DNA of 64,000 nt from Clostridia bacterium (lineage in GTDB: Bacteria > Bacillota > Clostridia > Christensenellales > Borkfalkiaceae), in contig JAFVUV010000003.1 in NCBI GenBank assembly GCA_017502525.1, forward strand, positions 62,001-126,000. Reading direction: 5' to 3'. The notes under the pieces were generated by a model, which was not told where the DNA came from, ran no database searches, and saw only the letters and a list, made by a program, of their open reading frames with translations. This document shows, piece by piece, positions 9,443 to 19,723 of the stretch (position 1 is its first letter; each line of letters opens with the position of its first letter). The position numbers were made by a program, and so were the translations under genes.

Positions 9443-11245
9443 ATGACTTTCTTTAATCCACTTGATACCTTTTATAAAAGTCAAATAGGTGCAGTTTGTA
9501 CTGATAAAGTGATAACGTTCAGAGTTAAAGGTAACTTTAACTCTGTCGTTTTGCTTTTAAAAAAAGACGAAAATATTGAAGATTACGTATACGTACTAGA
9601 AAACAAGGGCGAATTTTTTGAAACTAGCATAAAAATTGAAGCTGGACTATATTTTTATTGTTTTTCATTGGGCGATAATAAATTTATTGGGCTTGGGGAA
9701 GATTATAAAGGTGTTATTACAAGCGAACCTGTTAGATTTCAATTATCAGTCTATGAAGAAAACTTTACTGTACCAGAGTGGATAAAAGGTGGAGTTATTT
9801 ATCAAATTTTCCCCGATAGATTTTGTCGTGGCGAGAAAGACAAAACTATTGAAAATGGTAAGATTTTGCACGAAAATTGGCTCGATACACCAATTTTTGC
9901 TCCCAATCAATACGGAAAAGTTTTAAACAACGACTTTTTTGGTGGAGATATTAAAGGTATTATTTCTAAACTTGATTACATTAAAAGTTTAGGAACAACC
10001 GTTATTTACCTTAATCCAATATTTAAAGCATTCTCCAATCACCGTTATGATACAGGCGATTATATGATGATTGACCCGTTGCTTGGAAACATTGAAGATT
10101 TTAAGAATTTAATTAATATTGCTAACGAAAAGGGCATTAAAATCATTTTAGACGGTGTTTTTAATCATACGGGCGACGACAGTTTATATTTTAACAAGTA
10201 TGGTTCATATGATGGTGTAGGGGCGTATCAAAGCAAAGATTCAAAGTATTACGGTTGGTATAACTTTATAAATTATCCTGATAAATACGATTCCTGGTGG
10301 GGAATTGACGTGTTGCCCGCCGTAAATAAAAACAATCCCGATTACGTTGATTTCATAACTGGTGCTGGCGGTGTTATTGACTATTATACTCGATTAGGAA
10401 TCGGTGGTTGGCGACTTGACGTTGTTGACGAACTACCATCTTTTATAGTAGAAAAAATAAGAGATGCTGCGAAAAAGGCAAATGACCAAGCGGTAGTAAT
10501 TGGTGAAGTATGGGAAGATGCATCTAATAAAATTGCATATGGTGTAAGGCGAAAATATTTTCAAGGTAAAGAACTTGATAGTGTTATGAATTATCCCTTG
10601 AAAATCGCAATATTGAATTTTGTTAAATATAAAGATTCTAAAGGCTTGTCAACAGTAATAAAAGAGCAAATTGACCATTATCCTAATGCTGTATTGCACG
10701 CGCTTATGAATATTTTATCAACGCACGATACCTATAGATTAATTACTGCGCTTTGTGGAGAGAACGTAAACGGAAAAACAAAGGCGCAAATGTCGAATAT
10801 AAGCCTTAGTGGAAACAATTACAACAATGCGAAATTTTTCGTTAAAGTGGCGTCGTTGTTACAATTTACACTTTGTGGTGTTCCTTCTATTTATTACGGA
10901 GATGAAATAGGTATGCAAGGATATCAAGACCCGTTGAATAGAAAGTGTTATCCGTGGGGATTTGAAGACCTTGAATTATTAGATTGGTATAAATTTTTAG
11001 GAACTTTAAGAAATGATTATGATGCCTTTGTTGATGGTGAATTCGTAGAACTTTACGCTGAAAACGGAGCCTTTATTTTTAAGCGTTGCGGTAAAAATTC
11101 TCAAATTTTAATAGCGATAAATCTTGGTGATAAACCTATAGAACTTAATTATGCGAATAAATTATATAATTTAATCGACACTGTTGAATATACGGAAAAT
11201 TACTTGTTAAAAGAGCATAATATGGCAGTTTTTATAAAAAAATAG
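9443..11245 (+). CDS. GH13 alpha-glucosidase / neopullulanase-like glycan hydrolase
   Basis: Cytosolic alpha-amylase-family enzyme, probably trimming or debranching the limit dextrins left by GlgP. No signal peptide is visible. It has an N-terminal beta domain (about residues 1-115) of the kind seen in neopullulanase/cyclomaltodextrinase proteins, then VIYQIFPDRFCRG, region I DGVFNHTG, region II GGWRLDVVDE (nucleophile D326), region III GEVWED (acid E355) and region IV STHDTYR (D429). YPWGFEDLELLDWYK and the C-terminal beta domain fit the GH13_20/39 group. The 4-bp gap to glgP places it last in the operon. Exact substrate (maltodextrin, pullulan-type linkage) cannot be read from the sequence. 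Confidence 0.9.
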   Translation: MTFFNPLDTFYKSQIGAVCTDKVITFRVKGNFNSVVLLLKKDENIEDYVYVLENKGEFFETSIKIEAGLYFYCFSLGDNKFIGLGEDYKGVITSEPVRFQLSVYEENFTVPEWIKGGVIYQIFPDRFCRGEKDKTIENGKILHENWLDTPIFAPNQYGKVLNNDFFGGDIKGIISKLDYIKSLGTTVIYLNPIFKAFSNHRYDTGDYMMIDPLLGNIEDFKNLINIANEKGIKIILDGVFNHTGDDSLYFNKYGSYDGVGAYQSKDSKYYGWYNFINYPDKYDSWWGIDVLPAVNKNNPDYVDFITGAGGVIDYYTRLGIGGWRLDVVDELPSFIVEKIRDAAKKANDQAVVIGEVWEDASNKIAYGVRRKYFQGKELDSVMNYPLKIAILNFVKYKDSKGLSTVIKEQIDHYPNAVLHALMNILSTHDTYRLITALCGENVNGKTKAQMSNISLSGNNYNNAKFFVKVASLLQFTLCGVPSIYYGDEIGMQGYQDPLNRKCYPWGFEDLELLDWYKFLGTLRNDYDAFVDGEFVELYAENGAFIFKRCGKNSQILIAINLGDKPIELNYANKLYNLIDTVEYTENYLLKEHNMAVFIKK

Positions 11246-11264
11246 TCTAAATATGTTAAATTAG

Positions 11265-11293
11265 TTGACAGTAAATTAAAAAGGTGTTATGAT
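11265..11293 (+). promoter_or_regulatory. SigA-type promoter of the T-box leader
   Basis: TTGACA (11265-11270), a 17-bp spacer and TATGAT (11288-11293). It starts just after the GH13 stop and points into the T-box leader; the predicted transcript start is near 11300. Confidence 0.8.
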
Positions 11294-11299
11294 AAAAAA

Positions 11300-11556
11300 A
11301 ATGAATTAAACCGATGAGGTAAAGTAGTAAATATCATTTGGTCTTAAAGAGAGTTTGCGGTTGGTGCGAGCAAATGGGAAGGTGATATTGAATGGATTAC
11401 CGAGGGTGACGGTGAAAATTAGTAGCCGTTGACGCAGTAAGCCGAGCGTTAAAACGGCAAGGTATGATAGTACCTGAAAAAGGCAAATTTTTTGCGAAAA
11501 TGGGTGGCAACACGGATAAATTCGTCCCATATAGGCGAACTTCCGTGTTTTATTTT
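11300..11556 (+). promoter_or_regulatory. T-box riboswitch, specifier UGG (tryptophan)
   Basis: A leader that reads the charging state of tRNA-Trp and prevents termination when uncharged tRNA binds. Stem I parts are visible: AGAGAG (11348-11353), the GGTTGGTGCGAGC block (11359-11371) and the specifier loop GAATGGA, with codon TGG at 11393-11395. The T-box proper is GGGTGGCAACACGG (11502-11515). The UGGC bulge would pair with the tRNA 3' end; its C fits a G discriminator, which bacterial tRNA-Trp has. The competing terminator uses AACACGGA (11509-11516) with TCCGTGTT (11542-11549) followed by a T-rich run. Specifier and discriminator base agree with the downstream tryptophan gene. Confidence 0.93.
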
Positions 11557-11579
11557 TTAAATTATTAAGGAGAGATATT

Positions 11580-12956
11580 ATGGCAGACAAAAGAATTCCT
11601 ACAAAGATGTACTTAGAAGAGAGTGAGTTGCCACGTTACTGGTATAACTTAAACGCAGTATTGAAACACGACCCTGCACTTAATCCTAAAACGTTAAAAC
11701 CCGTAACGGCGGAAGATTTATCAGAAGTGTTTTGTGAGGAACTTGTAAAACAAGAATTAAACGATAAAGACGAATATATCCCTATTCCTGAAGAAATTCA
11801 AGAGTTTTATCGTATGATTCGCCCGTCGCCGTTGACTAGGGCATATTGCTTGGAAAAAGTTTTAGATACTCCTGCTGAAATATATTATAAGTTTGAAGGC
11901 AACAATACTTCAGGCTCACACAAATTAAACTCTGCAGTGGCTCAAGCTTACTATGCTAAACAACAAGGACTAACTTCTTTGACAACTGAAACTGGTGCAG
12001 GGCAATGGGGTACGGCACTATCTATGGCTTGTGCGTATTATGGCTTAGACTTGACGGTATTTATGGTAAAATGCAGTGCTGAGCAAAAACCGTTTAGACG
12101 TGCTGTTATTGAAACGTACGGTGGTAAGGTAATTCCAAGCCCGTCTGAAACAACTAAGGTTGGTAGAGAAATACTTAAAGCATTTCCTAATACGGGCGGT
12201 TCACTTGGATGTGCAGTTTCAGAAGCAACTGAAAAAGCGCTTGAAACACCAAACTGTAAATACGTTTTAGGTAGTGTTTTAGACCACGTTATTTTGCATC
12301 AAACTATAATTGGTTTAGAACTTAAAGCTGTTTTAGAAAAATATAATATTGAACCCGATATGCTTATTAGTTGCATTGGTGGTGGTTCTAACTTTGGTGG
12401 TTTTGTCGCACCGTTTATTAAAGATAAGATTAGCGGAACTAAAAATTATAGAATTATTGGGGTTGAACCCGCATCTTGTCCGTCCTTAACGCGTGGTAAA
12501 TACGCGTACGATTTTGGCGACACGGGTAAGATGACTCCGTTATTAAAGATGTACACCCTTGGTAACGGTTTTATGCCGACCGCAAATCACTCGGGTGGAT
12601 TGCGTTATCACGGAATGAATCCTTTCGTTTCAAAATTGTATCACGATGGAATTATTGAAGCTACATCTGTTGAACAAACTAAAGTTTTTGAAGCTGCAGT
12701 TACTTTTGCGAAATCTGAAGGTATTTTGCCTGCGCCAGAATCTTCGCACTCAATTAGAGTTGCAATTGACGAAGCGCTTAAATGTAAAGAAACGGGTGAA
12801 AAGAAAAAAATTGTTTTCTGCTTAACCGGTACGGGATATTTTGATTTGAAAGCGTATACTGCTTATAACAATAAGACCATGACCGATTATATTCCTACGG
12901 ATGAAGAATTACAAAAAGGATTTGACAGTTTACCAAATATAGAGCATAATAAATAA
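11580..12956 (+). CDS. trpB: TrpB2-type tryptophan synthase beta chain
   Basis: PLP enzyme that condenses indole with serine to give tryptophan. The 458-residue length, the long N-terminal part (RYWYNLNAVLKHDPALNP) and the absence of a neighbouring trpA point to the TrpB2 / TIGR01415 group, which is thought to salvage free indole. Seen in sequence: GSHKLNSA with the PLP lysine K115, ETGAGQWG, CIGGGSNFGG for the phosphate and the C-terminal LTGTGYFDLKAY. Preceded by AAGGAGA and by a Trp T-box, so expression rises when tryptophan runs short. No other trp genes are in the window, which suggests indole salvage rather than full synthesis (inference). Confidence 0.93.
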   Translation: MADKRIPTKMYLEESELPRYWYNLNAVLKHDPALNPKTLKPVTAEDLSEVFCEELVKQELNDKDEYIPIPEEIQEFYRMIRPSPLTRAYCLEKVLDTPAEIYYKFEGNNTSGSHKLNSAVAQAYYAKQQGLTSLTTETGAGQWGTALSMACAYYGLDLTVFMVKCSAEQKPFRRAVIETYGGKVIPSPSETTKVGREILKAFPNTGGSLGCAVSEATEKALETPNCKYVLGSVLDHVILHQTIIGLELKAVLEKYNIEPDMLISCIGGGSNFGGFVAPFIKDKISGTKNYRIIGVEPASCPSLTRGKYAYDFGDTGKMTPLLKMYTLGNGFMPTANHSGGLRYHGMNPFVSKLYHDGIIEATSVEQTKVFEAAVTFAKSEGILPAPESSHSIRVAIDEALKCKETGEKKKIVFCLTGTGYFDLKAYTAYNNKTMTDYIPTDEELQKGFDSLPNIEHNK

Positions 12957-12973
12957 AATTTTTTAATTATTGC

Positions 12974-13002
12974 TTGCTTTGTTTAATAAAATATATTATA
13001 AT
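12974..13002 (+). promoter_or_regulatory. SigA-type promoter of acpP
   Basis: TTGCTT (12974-12979), 17-bp spacer, TATAAT (12997-13002), 37 bp before the acpP start. Confidence 0.7.
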
Positions 13003-13038
13003 ATATTCGATACATAAATTAAATGGAGGGTTAATTTA

Positions 13039-13269
13039 ATGGCTACTATCGATAAGGTAAAGGAACTGATTGCTCAACAATTAAATAAACCTGTTGAAGA
13101 AATTACGGAAGACAAAGAAGTCGTTAAAGATTTGGGAGCAGACTCGCTTGACGTTGTGGAAATGCTTATGAGTTTAGAAGAAGAATTCAACATTACCGTT
13201 CCTGAAGAAGATGCAGTTAACATTAAAACTGTTGGCGACATTGTTAAATTGATTGATGAAAAAATCTAA
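13039..13269 (+). CDS. acpP: Acyl carrier protein
   Basis: Carries acyl chains in fatty acid synthesis on a phosphopantetheine arm attached to serine 36 in the DLGADSLDVVEM motif. It is acidic and 76 residues long, as usual. A GGAGGG ribosome site lies 13 bp upstream. It stands alone, without fab genes, with its own promoter and terminator. The transferase that could load it (28162-28713) is elsewhere in the window. Confidence 0.97.
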   Translation: MATIDKVKELIAQQLNKPVEEITEDKEVVKDLGADSLDVVEMLMSLEEEFNITVPEEDAVNIKTVGDIVKLIDEKI

Positions 13270-13280
13270 ATTTAATAACA

Positions 13281-13312
13281 AAAAAAGCGTTGGTACTAGC
13301 CAACGCTTTTTT
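13281..13312. terminator. Bidirectional terminator between acpP and the P-type ATPase
   Basis: AGCGTTGG and CCAACGCT arms around a TACTAG loop, with an A-run before and a T-run after, so it serves acpP on plus and the ATPase gene on minus. Confidence 0.9.
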
Positions 13313-13330
13313 GTTTTATATAATTACTTA

Positions 13331-15742
13331 TTATGATTTAGTTTTTGTGAAAGGTAGGTTTATTTTATCACATAAAAATTGCAACAATATTGCAAGCGGG
13401 AAATCGAGTAAAATTACGCACGCAACTATTAAAACGTGGTGCCAATATGTAGATAACGGCATCATAGCTGTAAACGAAAAGAATTCCAAACCGACAAAAA
13501 TTGATAACAATACTATTGCTAGAATTAGTATAGCTGCGGTTGTGAACAATATCGTACGGAATACATTAAATGGTCTACATACGAAGAATAAGTTAATAAT
13601 TCCCGAACAAAATATTGTAAATACTTGCATTGTGGTATAAACGTCATCAGGGAAAAGACCTAGTGCTTTTTTGAATATTTCTATAATAATTACACTAATG
13701 ACCATCAAGAACGCGCCAGGTAAAGACTTTTTAATAACGTAACTAATGAATTTCCCTTCAACAATAGAATCATTTGGCTGTAATGATAAAAAGAAAGCTG
13801 GTAAACCGATTACTAAAACTTCTAATATTATCATTTGCGAAGCAACAAACGGGTACGTATGCATATAGGGGAGACACAAGGTTATAATACCCATAAGCAT
13901 TGTAAATAAAGTTTTCATTAAGAATAATGAAGCCGAACTTTGAACGTTGTTTATAACTCTGCGACCTTCATAAACTACTTTGGGTAACGAGTTAAAGTTG
14001 TTGTCGGTTAAAACCAAGTGCGAAACGTTTCTTGCTGCGTCACTACCTGCGGCTACGGAAATAGCACAATCTGATTCTTTTAAAGCTAAAATGTCGTTTA
14101 CGCCGTCGCCAGTCATTGCAGTAACGTGTCCGTTGGCTTTCAACGCTTTGATTAAAATCGCCTTTTGTTCTGGTGAAACTCTACCAAACACGGTATATTC
14201 GTTTGCCGCCTTTTCAACTTCTTCGTCGGTTAAACCGTCAAGACTTATGTATTTATCAGCATTTTCTATTCCTACACGTTTAGAAACTTCAGAAACTGTA
14301 ATCGGGTTATCTCCCGAAATAACTTTTACGGCAACACCGTTATCTTTAAACCACTTAATTGTAGATATAGCATCTTCTCTTACGTTATCGGCTATAATTA
14401 TTAAAGCTATAGGGGAAAAGTCGTTCGGAACGACATCGTCTTGTAGAGATTTAGTTGAGTGAGCTAGTATCAAAACTCTTAAACCTTTACTTGCGTATTC
14501 GTTAACTTGGTTTTTAACCTTTTCATATTCTTCTTTTTGTAAAACGAATTCGGGAGCACCAAAAGAAAACGTTCCTAACTCTTCAAACGTTACTGCTGAT
14601 AATTTTCTTGAAGAATTAAAGGGGAGAGTTTGTAATGCTTTATAACAATTTGTTTGCCCAAATCGCTCGAATAAAGCGATAGCGGTTTGGTTATTATCTT
14701 TAAGTGCTGCAAGCATAGAGCTAATAATTTTATCGCACTCATAATTGTCTTGTAATTGTATAAGTTCTTTAACCGTCATCTTACCATCGGTAATAGTTCC
14801 TGTTTTATCAAAGCAAATCGTGTCTACTCTAGCTAACGTTTCAAGCGAATAAAGGTCTTGAACGAGTGTGTTATGTGTTGCTAGTTTTACTATGCCGACA
14901 GCTAGTGCAACACTGGTTAAAAGGAACATACCTGCAGGAATCATACCGATTACTACTGTTGCAGAACCTAGAACGGCTTTAGCGATTTCGTTAGGGGAAA
15001 GAATTAGCGATTTAATCATAAACGCCGTTGCTATAGGAACAATTATAAAACCAATTACTTTTATAATGAGCTTAAGAGAGCTCATTATTTCAGAGTGCGG
15101 TTTTTTATACTGCTTTGCTTTTGCAGAAAGGGTTTGAACGTAGTTGTCTGCACCAACTTTTTCGGCTCTTGCTAGACAAGTTCCGCTAGTAATAAAACTA
15201 CCAGCCAAAATCAAGTCGCCGACTTTCTTTTTAACAGCAACTGATTCGCCCGTTAAAAGAGCTTCGTTAACTTCGATATCGCCGTCGACGATAATGCTGT
15301 CGGTGGGAATTTGATTGCCGATAGATAATTTAATTATATCATCAAGTACGATATCTTGTGTAGGCAATTCAATTTCTTCGCCATCGCGGATAACTACAAC
15401 ACCTTTATTTGCAACAAGCGATAACTTATCGATGCATTTTTTAGCGCGAACTTCTTGTATTATTCCAATAGAGATGTTTGCGATATAGAAAAAAACAAAG
15501 AAGAATTGAGAAAGAGATGCATTTGTTGCTAGTAATGCAATAAAGCATATCAAACCAAGCAAGTTAAAAAAAGTGCAAACGTTATTAGTAAAGATATTAA
15601 GGTAGGATTTAGAATATTTTTGCGATACTTTGTTTACCAAACCTTGTTCTTTACGCAATTCACTTTGAATTTTTGAAAGCCCTAAGTTAAAGTCAGGGGA
15701 AAATCTTTCGATTTCCCCTGTGCTGATAGTTGATTTTTTCAT
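13331..15742 (-). CDS. P-type cation-transporting ATPase (CtpE/Exp7-like)
   Basis: Membrane pump of the P-type ATPase superfamily. Phosphorylation motif DKTGT (D312), TGES actuator loop (LLTGESVAVKK), hinge MTGDGVNDILALK and about 8-10 membrane helices are visible in the 803 residues. The M4 segment reads IPAGMFLLTSVALAVG rather than PEGLP or CPC, and there is no N-terminal metal-binding domain. That pattern fits the uncharacterised Exp7/CtpE branch of Bacillota and Actinobacteria; mycobacterial CtpE is linked to calcium uptake. Calcium is therefore a reasonable guess, not shown. It starts 7 bp after the leuS stop, so it probably shares the leuS promoter. Confidence 0.88.
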   Translation of the reverse strand: MKKSTISTGEIERFSPDFNLGLSKIQSELRKEQGLVNKVSQKYSKSYLNIFTNNVCTFFNLLGLICFIALLATNASLSQFFFVFFYIANISIGIIQEVRAKKCIDKLSLVANKGVVVIRDGEEIELPTQDIVLDDIIKLSIGNQIPTDSIIVDGDIEVNEALLTGESVAVKKKVGDLILAGSFITSGTCLARAEKVGADNYVQTLSAKAKQYKKPHSEIMSSLKLIIKVIGFIIVPIATAFMIKSLILSPNEIAKAVLGSATVVIGMIPAGMFLLTSVALAVGIVKLATHNTLVQDLYSLETLARVDTICFDKTGTITDGKMTVKELIQLQDNYECDKIISSMLAALKDNNQTAIALFERFGQTNCYKALQTLPFNSSRKLSAVTFEELGTFSFGAPEFVLQKEEYEKVKNQVNEYASKGLRVLILAHSTKSLQDDVVPNDFSPIALIIIADNVREDAISTIKWFKDNGVAVKVISGDNPITVSEVSKRVGIENADKYISLDGLTDEEVEKAANEYTVFGRVSPEQKAILIKALKANGHVTAMTGDGVNDILALKESDCAISVAAGSDAARNVSHLVLTDNNFNSLPKVVYEGRRVINNVQSSASLFLMKTLFTMLMGIITLCLPYMHTYPFVASQMIILEVLVIGLPAFFLSLQPNDSIVEGKFISYVIKKSLPGAFLMVISVIIIEIFKKALGLFPDDVYTTMQVFTIFCSGIINLFFVCRPFNVFRTILFTTAAILILAIVLLSIFVGLEFFSFTAMMPLSTYWHHVLIVACVILLDFPLAILLQFLCDKINLPFTKTKS

Positions 15743-15749
15743 ACTACTC

Positions 15750-18182
15750 CTAAACGATAATGTTGACTAATCTTTTTGGAACGATAATTAATTTTTTGAT
15801 TTGTTTATCTTGAAGTTCATTAGCTAATTTTTCGTCTTTATAAATAATATCCTTAATTGCTTGTTCGTCGGCAGTGCTAGGTATCATAATCTTAGTACGC
15901 ATTTTGCTGTTGATTTGAACGGCAACTTCTACTTCGTCAAGTACTAGCGCTTTTTCATCACAAACGGGGTATTTAGAGTAGAAAATAGAGTTTTTATTGC
16001 CTAGGCTTTCCCAAATTTCTTCCGCGAAGTGTGGAGCACAAGGAGCTAATAACAATATAAGCGTTTTGAAACAGTTTTTGAATACGGTAATATTTTTTTC
16101 AGAATCGCTTAAAGTGTCGTATTTTGCGAGAGAATTTAACAATTCCATTAAACGAGCAACGGCAGTATTAAACGAGAAAGATTCCATATCTTTATCAACA
16201 GCTTTAATAGCATAGTTCGTTGCGTAAAGTAAGTCTTTTTCATTTTTACCGATTAAGTTGTTCTTATTGTTTGGCGTTGCGTTAAGTTTAATTGCAAGTC
16301 TTTCAATTCTATCTAAAAATTTAACGATTGCTTTAATACCGTCATCGTTCCAAGGACCGCCTTCGGTATATGAGAAACCAAACATTAAGTATAAACGCAA
16401 TACGTCAGAGCCATTTTCTTGAACGTAGGGGTCAGGAGCGATAACGTTGCCTTTAGATTTACTCATTCTCATGCCGTCAGGTCCAAGAATAACGCCTTGG
16501 TGAACCAACGATTTGAAAGGCTCGTCAAAGTTCAAGTAACCCATATCGCGTAATGCTTTGGTGATAAAACGAGCGTATAATAAGTGCATGCAAGCGTGTT
16601 CAGCGCCACCAACATATTTATCAACTGGTAAAATTTTGTTAATATGTTCGGGGTTAAACGGTTCTTTAGAATTGTGAGCATCGGGGTATCTTAAATAATA
16701 CCAACTTGAGCAAACAAACGTATCTAAAGTGTCTGGGTCTCTACGTGCTTCGCCACCACAAATTGGGCATTTCACGCTCATAAACCCTTCGTGTTTAGCT
16801 AAGGGAGATTCACCATCGGGGGTAAATTCAACGTCGTAAGGTAATTTTACAGGTAAATCAGAATAGGGAACGGGAACCACACCGCATTTATCGCAATGGA
16901 TAACGGGGATAGGAGCACCCCAATAACGCTGACGTGATACCAACCAGTCGCGTAAACGATAATTCGTTTTGTGTTCTGCTTGACCTTGTCTAACGAGTTT
17001 ATTTATAATAGCTTTACGTGCTTCTTCGCTAGTCATACCATCAAATTCGGGGCTGTTGACTAATATTCCGTCTTCAGTAAAGGGTAAATCATCTGCAACG
17101 CCAGCGCCTTTAATAACTCTCGTAATAGGTAAGCCGTATTTATTTGCAAAAGCAAAATCTCTTTCATCATGAGAAGGAACACCCATAACAGCACCTGTTC
17201 CGTATGAATATAAAACGTAATCAGCTGCATAAATAGGCACGATTTTGCCGTTGATAGGGTTAATTGCATTATGACCAATATAAACGCCCGTTTTTTCTCT
17301 AGAAGTAGAAAGTCTATCGATTTCGTTAGCTTTAGCGGTTTCTGCAATATAGGCTTCTACAGCTTTTCTTTGTTTATTTGAAGTTAATTTTTTAACTAAC
17401 GGGTGCTCGGGTGCTAAAACAACGTAAGAAACACCGAATAAGGTATCTGCACGAGTTGTGAAAACTTTGAATTTGTCACCGCTTTCAGCAGTAAACTCAA
17501 TTTCGCCACCGGTAGATTTACCTATCCAGTTTTTCTGCATAAGTTTGGTTTTTTCCGGCCAGTCAAGTCCGTTTAGACCTTGTAAAAGTTCTTCAGCATA
17601 GTCGGTGATTTTAAAGAACCATTGAGTAAGGTCTTTTTTAATTACGGTATCGCCACATCTTTCGCAAACGCCGTTAACGACTTGTTCGTTAGCAAGAACG
17701 GTTTTGCAACTTGGGCACCAGTTAACGGGGGCTTCTTTTCTATATGCTAAACCTTTTTCGTAAAGTTTTAAGAACAACCATTGCGTCCATTTGTAATAAT
17801 CTTCATTACAAGTGATTATTTCTGCATTCCAATCGAACATTGCGCCCATTTCGCGCAAAGTTTGTTCCATATTAGTAATATTTTGTTCGGTGCTGTCTTT
17901 GGGGTGAATACCTGTTTTGATAGCAAAGTTTTCAGCGGGGAGGCCGAAAGCGTCAAATCCCATAGGTTGAAACACTTCAAAACCTTTCATTTTTTTATAT
18001 CTAACGAAACTATCCGTTGGACCGTAGTTGTACCAATGCCCCAAATGAAGTTTTGATGCAGACGGATACGAAAACATTTCTAAACAATAATATTTTTTGT
18101 CATAGTTTTTGGGATTGAAAGTACCTAGCTTTTCTTTTTCCCAAATTGCCTGCCATTTTTTTTCAATTTTTTTAATGTCCAT
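15750..18182 (-). CDS. leuS: Leucyl-tRNA synthetase
   Basis: Charges tRNA-Leu. Class I signatures are present: HIGH as [16 protein letters not shown] as [11 protein letters not shown], the editing domain ([14 protein letters not shown]) and a zinc-like module [12 protein letters not shown]...CERCG. Length (810) is standard for bacterial LeuS. GGAGG sits about 12 bp upstream of the ATG. Unusually for a synthetase in Bacillota there is no T-box in the 218-bp leader region; only a plain promoter is seen. Confidence 0.97.
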   Translation of the reverse strand: MDIKKIEKKWQAIWEKEKLGTFNPKNYDKKYYCLEMFSYPSASKLHLGHWYNYGPTDSFVRYKKMKGFEVFQPMGFDAFGLPAENFAIKTGIHPKDSTEQNITNMEQTLREMGAMFDWNAEIITCNEDYYKWTQWLFLKLYEKGLAYRKEAPVNWCPSCKTVLANEQVVNGVCERCGDTVIKKDLTQWFFKITDYAEELLQGLNGLDWPEKTKLMQKNWIGKSTGGEIEFTAESGDKFKVFTTRADTLFGVSYVVLAPEHPLVKKLTSNKQRKAVEAYIAETAKANEIDRLSTSREKTGVYIGHNAINPINGKIVPIYAADYVLYSYGTGAVMGVPSHDERDFAFANKYGLPITRVIKGAGVADDLPFTEDGILVNSPEFDGMTSEEARKAIINKLVRQGQAEHKTNYRLRDWLVSRQRYWGAPIPVIHCDKCGVVPVPYSDLPVKLPYDVEFTPDGESPLAKHEGFMSVKCPICGGEARRDPDTLDTFVCSSWYYLRYPDAHNSKEPFNPEHINKILPVDKYVGGAEHACMHLLYARFITKALRDMGYLNFDEPFKSLVHQGVILGPDGMRMSKSKGNVIAPDPYVQENGSDVLRLYLMFGFSYTEGGPWNDDGIKAIVKFLDRIERLAIKLNATPNNKNNLIGKNEKDLLYATNYAIKAVDKDMESFSFNTAVARLMELLNSLAKYDTLSDSEKNITVFKNCFKTLILLLAPCAPHFAEEIWESLGNKNSIFYSKYPVCDEKALVLDEVEVAVQINSKMRTKIMIPSTADEQAIKDIIYKDEKLANELQDKQIKKLIIVPKRLVNIIV

Positions 18183-18228
18183 AAAATTCTATGAGCCTCC
18201 GAAGTACATTATTTAAAATAATATAGTT

Positions 18229-18257
18229 ATTATATAACATTAGATAAAATTAGTCAA
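18229..18257 (-). promoter_or_regulatory. Consensus SigA promoter of leuS
   Basis: On the minus strand: TTGACT (18257-18252), 17 bp, TATAAT (18234-18229). Transcript start is expected near 18222, giving a leader of about 40 nt, too short for a T-box. Confidence 0.85.
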
Positions 18258-18339
18258 CAATAAAATAACGTCAGCGAATAAAGTTGTAAAAAATTATTAA
18301 TTAACTGCGAAAATAACAATAAAAATTCACGATTTTAAG

Positions 18340-18368
18340 TTTACAAAGAAACGAAAAAATGCTATACT
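18340..18368 (+). promoter_or_regulatory. SigA-type promoter of galK
   Basis: TTTACA (18340-18345), 17 bp, TATACT (18363-18368), with TG one base before the -10 box (extended -10). It is divergent from the leuS promoter. Confidence 0.75.
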
Positions 18369-18400
18369 TTTATTATAAAAAGTAAAGGATTAATATTTTT

Positions 18401-19642
18401 ATGCAATTAAAAAAACCTTATTATAACATTAGTGAAACTGAAAAGCATTATCAAAATTTATATGGAGAAACAACTGATTTTCAACGTGAAAGATATAATA
18501 AAGCGTTTGAGAATTTTAAAAAAGTTTTCAATGCTGATTGTGCATACGTTGCATCTTCAAGTGGTAGAGTAGAAGTTTGTGGAAACCATACCGACCATAA
18601 CGGGGGTAAAGTTATGTCGTGCGCGATTAGTCTTGATACGCTTGCTATGTTTTTGCCAACGGACGACGGAATTATAAGAATAAAAAGTGAAGGATACTCC
18701 GATATAATCGTCGACGTTAACGGTGCTGACATTGAAAAGAGGTGCACTTCAGCGGCGTTAGTTCGTGGCGTTGTAGAGGGCGTAAAAAATAAAGGCTATA
18801 AAGTTGGCGGTTTCGTTGCTACGTTTACTAGTAACGTCGCTGGCGGAGCGGGAATTTCAAGTTCTGCTTCGTTTGAAGTGTTGGTTAGTGAAATATTGAA
18901 CTTTTTATATAATGATGGAAAAATTTCGGCGGAAGAAAAGGCTGTAATATCTCAATTTTCTGAAAACGTATATTTTGAAAAACCTTGTGGTTTACTTGAC
19001 CAAACTGCCATTGCTTTCGGTGGTTTAAAACAACTTGATTTTTCTAACAAAGGGAAAATAAAGGTTTGCGATATTAACGATAGTTTGGCCGATTACGTTT
19101 TTGTACTCGTTAATACGGGCGGTAGTCACGCTGATTTAACTGATGAATACGCAGCGGTTCCTAAGGAAATGTTTTCAGTTGCAAATGCTTTAGGTAAGGA
19201 AAGATTAATTGAAATAAATAAAGATGAATTTTTTGATAAATTACCGCAACTTAAAGGATTAAAAGATAGGGCCGTTTTAAGAGCAATACATTTTTACGAA
19301 GAAAATGAGCGCGTTGAAAAGGCTTGTGATTCAATTGCAAATAAAGATTACGACGGGTTTTTAGAAGCAGTAAAACAATCTGGTATTAGTTCGTTGTGCA
19401 AATTACAAAACTGTTTTGTTTCTGGTAGTTCAGTTCAGTCAATCCCGAAAGCGCTTGCAGTTTGTGGTAATTATTTAAACGGCGGGGTAAATAGAGTTCA
19501 CGGCGGTGGATTCGCTGGTAGCATACTAAACGTGGTTAAAAAGGCTGACGTTGATGCTTTTGTTGAATCTGTTTCAAAGTTTTACGGCAAGGAAAACGTG
19601 CTTCCATTAAAAGTTCGCTCAGTGGGAACGATTGTGTTATAA
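18401..19642 (+). CDS. galK: Galactokinase (GHMP kinase family)
   Basis: Phosphorylates galactose at C1 in the Leloir pathway. The galactokinase signature appears as GRVEVCGNHTDHNGGKV, the GHMP ATP loop as GGAGISSSASFE, the catalytic-region CGLLDQTAIAFGG and motif 3 as VHGGGFAGSI. The 413 residues are slightly longer than E. coli GalK (382). The GNHTDHNGG variant, instead of GEHTDYNGG, is the type common in Clostridia, so galactose is likely but another sugar cannot be excluded. No galT or galE is adjacent; the gene has its own promoter. Confidence 0.88.
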   Translation: MQLKKPYYNISETEKHYQNLYGETTDFQRERYNKAFENFKKVFNADCAYVASSSGRVEVCGNHTDHNGGKVMSCAISLDTLAMFLPTDDGIIRIKSEGYSDIIVDVNGADIEKRCTSAALVRGVVEGVKNKGYKVGGFVATFTSNVAGGAGISSSASFEVLVSEILNFLYNDGKISAEEKAVISQFSENVYFEKPCGLLDQTAIAFGGLKQLDFSNKGKIKVCDINDSLADYVFVLVNTGGSHADLTDEYAAVPKEMFSVANALGKERLIEINKDEFFDKLPQLKGLKDRAVLRAIHFYEENERVEKACDSIANKDYDGFLEAVKQSGISSLCKLQNCFVSGSSVQSIPKALAVCGNYLNGGVNRVHGGGFAGSILNVVKKADVDAFVESVSKFYGKENVLPLKVRSVGTIVL

Positions 19643-19723
19643 ACACTGACAATTTTAAGCGTCATTATGTCTCGCATAATTGAATAAATTAAACAAATTT
19701 TAGATTTTATAATAAAATATTTT

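Noticed and set aside
13980..14462. 160-codon frame antisense to the P-type ATPase
   Set aside because: No ribosome site, no recognisable domain, and it mirrors a well-conserved ATPase on the other strand.
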